Shown: positions 4,635 to 5,898 of the stretch, piece after piece
Numbering within the stretch: the first letter of the stretch is position 1
How the letters are laid out: each line of letters begins with the position of its first letter
Assembly (NCBI GenBank): GCA_027084065.1
Contig: JALWLR010000092.1
Location: 1 to 5,898, forward strand
Length of the DNA: 5,898 nucleotides
Direction: 5' to 3'
Source of the DNA: Helicobacteraceae bacterium
Lineage (GTDB): Bacteria > Campylobacterota > Campylobacteria > Campylobacterales > Sulfurimonadaceae
The notes under the pieces: generated by a model
Seen by the model: only the letters and a program-made list of their open reading frames with translations
Databases searched by the model: none
Told to the model about the DNA's origin: nothing
Position numbers and translations under genes: made by a program

Positions 4635-5898
4635 ATGAGAACGCATTATTGTACCGAGTTAGGTAAAGAAGACATCGGCAAAGAGGTAACTGTTGTCGGT
4701 TGGGCAAACAATCACAGGGATCACGGAGGTATCATTTTTATAGACCTTCGCGACAGAACAGGTCTGATTCAACTTGTATGTGACCCTGCAGACAGCCCTG
4801 AGGCACATAAAGTAGCAAATGAAGTCAGAGATGAATTTGTTCTTATAGCCAAAGGCAAAGTCAGAGCAAGAGGCGAAGGACTTGAAAATCCTAAACTCAA
4901 AACGGGTGCTATCGAGATAGTCGTCGATGAGCTTATAATAGAAAACAAATCTGCTCCACTACCATTTCAAATAGGCGATAAAAACGTCGGCGAAGAGACA
5001 AAACTGAAGTATCGCTATCTTGAGCTTCGTGATCCTGCAATGTTTGAAGCTTTCAAACTTCGCTCCAAAGCAGCTATTGCAGCGCGAAACTCGCTTGATG
5101 AGATGGGCTTTTTGGAAGTAGAAACCCCTATCCTTACGAAGTCTACACCAGAAGGTGCACGTGATTATCTTGTCCCTTCACGTGTACATGCAGGAGAGTT
5201 CTATGCTCTTCCTCAATCTCCTCAGCTTTTCAAACAGCTTCTGATGGTCGGCGGATTTGATCGATACTTCCAGATAGCAAAGTGTTTTCGTGACGAGGAT
5301 CTTAGAGCCGATAGACAACCGGAATTTACTCAAGTCGATGTTGAGCTAAGCTTTTGTGATCAAGAGGAAGTCATTAAAGTTGCTGAAAAACTGCTTAAAG
5401 ATATATTCGCCGTAGCAGGCATCGAAGTGCAGATACCATTTAATCGCATCAGCTACAATGAAGCAATGGAAAAATACGGCAGTGACAAGCCCGATCTTCG
5501 CTACGATCTTTCAATGGTTGATGTCATAGACATCTTTGAAAACTGTCAAAATGAGATCTTCTCCAGCATTGCTAAAAATCCGAAGAAAAACCGCATCAAA
5601 GCACTCAAAGTTCCAAAAGGCGATACAATCTTCTCCAAGCGTGAGATGAAAGGATTTGAGGATTATGTCCGCAAGTTCGGCGCGCAAGGACTTGGGTATT
5701 TCCAGATGAAAGAAGAAGGTCTTAAAGGTCCTCTAACTAAATTTTTCACAGAAAAAGACCTCCAAGCCATCGTAGATAGATGCAAACTTGAAGTAGGTGA
5801 TGTTGTCTTCTTTGGAGCTGGTCCTAAGAAACTTGTACTTGATTATATGGGTCGCTTTAGAATCTTCCTTGCAGAGCATGAGAAGATGAACCTTATAG
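4635..5898 (+). CDS. aspS: Aspartyl-tRNA synthetase, probably non-discriminating (3' end outside window)
   Basis: This cytoplasmic class IIb synthetase charges tRNA-Asp, and probably tRNA-Asn, with aspartate. An AGGGA ribosome site (4625-4629) lies five bases before the ATG. The frame is open to the window edge with 421 codons, about 70 percent of a typical bacterial AspRS of nearly 590 residues. The N-terminal OB-fold anticodon-binding domain (about 1-105) has GWANNHRDHGG (22-32) and FIDLRDRTG (35-43). The catalytic core shows motif 1 around FLEVETPIL (159-167), the flipping loop TPEGARDYLVPSR (171-183), QSPQ (194-197) and motif 2 FRDEDLRADRQPEFTQ (218-233). The bacterial GAD insertion domain covers about 285-420. 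Motif 3 is beyond the window. His30 and Gly82, with Leu83 and Leu88, match residues linked to relaxed tRNA recognition. It has no pathway link to the B12 genes. Confidence 0.96.
   Translation, partial: MRTHYCTELGKEDIGKEVTVVGWANNHRDHGGIIFIDLRDRTGLIQLVCDPADSPEAHKVANEVRDEFVLIAKGKVRARGEGLENPKLKTGAIEIVVDELIIENKSAPLPFQIGDKNVGEETKLKYRYLELRDPAMFEAFKLRSKAAIAARNSLDEMGFLEVETPILTKSTPEGARDYLVPSRVHAGEFYALPQSPQLFKQLLMVGGFDRYFQIAKCFRDEDLRADRQPEFTQVDVELSFCDQEEVIKVAEKLLKDIFAVAGIEVQIPFNRISYNEAMEKYGSDKPDLRYDLSMVDVIDIFENCQNEIFSSIAKNPKKNRIKALKVPKGDTIFSKREMKGFEDYVRKFGAQGLGYFQMKEEGLKGPLTKFFTEKDLQAIVDRCKLEVGDVVFFGAGPKKLVLDYMGRFRIFLAEHEKMNLI

Noticed and set aside
1..5898. CRISPR array, insertion sequence, tRNA genes or signs of a mobile island
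   Set aside because: I saw no regularly spaced repeats, transposase-like frames, terminal inverted repeats or tRNA cloverleaf. All genes share a similar compositional style and encode core metabolism.

Overview
The window looks like chromosomal DNA from a free-living member of the Campylobacterota (the former epsilonproteobacteria), probably close to Sulfurimonas. The reasons are moderately AT-rich coding DNA, very tight gene packing, TATAAT-type -10 boxes without an obvious -35, and an AspRS of the type found in Helicobacter and Campylobacter relatives. The genus is an inference from protein style, not from a search.

Layout. Positions 1-134 are an AT-rich control region. It may hold the first codons of a gene leaving leftward (39 to 1) and the promoter of the main operon. 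Positions 135-3892 are a compact forward operon of cobalamin (vitamin B12) corrin-ring genes: a CbiE-CbiT fusion, cbiF, cbiG and cbiH. The first two junctions overlap (17 and 4 nt) and the last gap is 8 nt. Positions 3885-4559 carry cbiL on the opposite strand. It runs tail to tail into cbiH with an 8-nt overlap, and an inverted repeat sits on the two stop codons. Positions 4560-4634 are a short divergent promoter region. From 4635 to the window end is aspS (aspartyl-tRNA synthetase), cut off at the 3' end after 421 codons.

How the genes work together. CbiL (C20 methylation), CbiH (C17 methylation and ring contraction), CbiF (C11 methylation), CbiG (opening and removal of the two-carbon fragment) and CbiET (C5/C15 methylation and decarboxylation) are consecutive or near-consecutive steps from cobalt-factor II towards cobyrinic acid. 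CbiG marks the anaerobic (early cobalt insertion) route. CbiD, CbiJ/CobK and CbiC, which complete the ring, are not in this window and must be elsewhere if the pathway works. The forward operon lists its genes roughly in reverse order of the reactions. No cobalamin riboswitch was recognised in the short leader present.

This is mostly a known metabolic locus, and I see no evidence for a wholly new system. The points most worth a second look are the hairpin over the convergent stops, the likely TTG start of the CbiET gene downstream of a perfect -10 box, the predicted non-discriminating AspRS, and the shared loss of the usual Gly-Asp-Pro loop motif in all four B12 methyltransferases of the CbiE/F/H/L fold.
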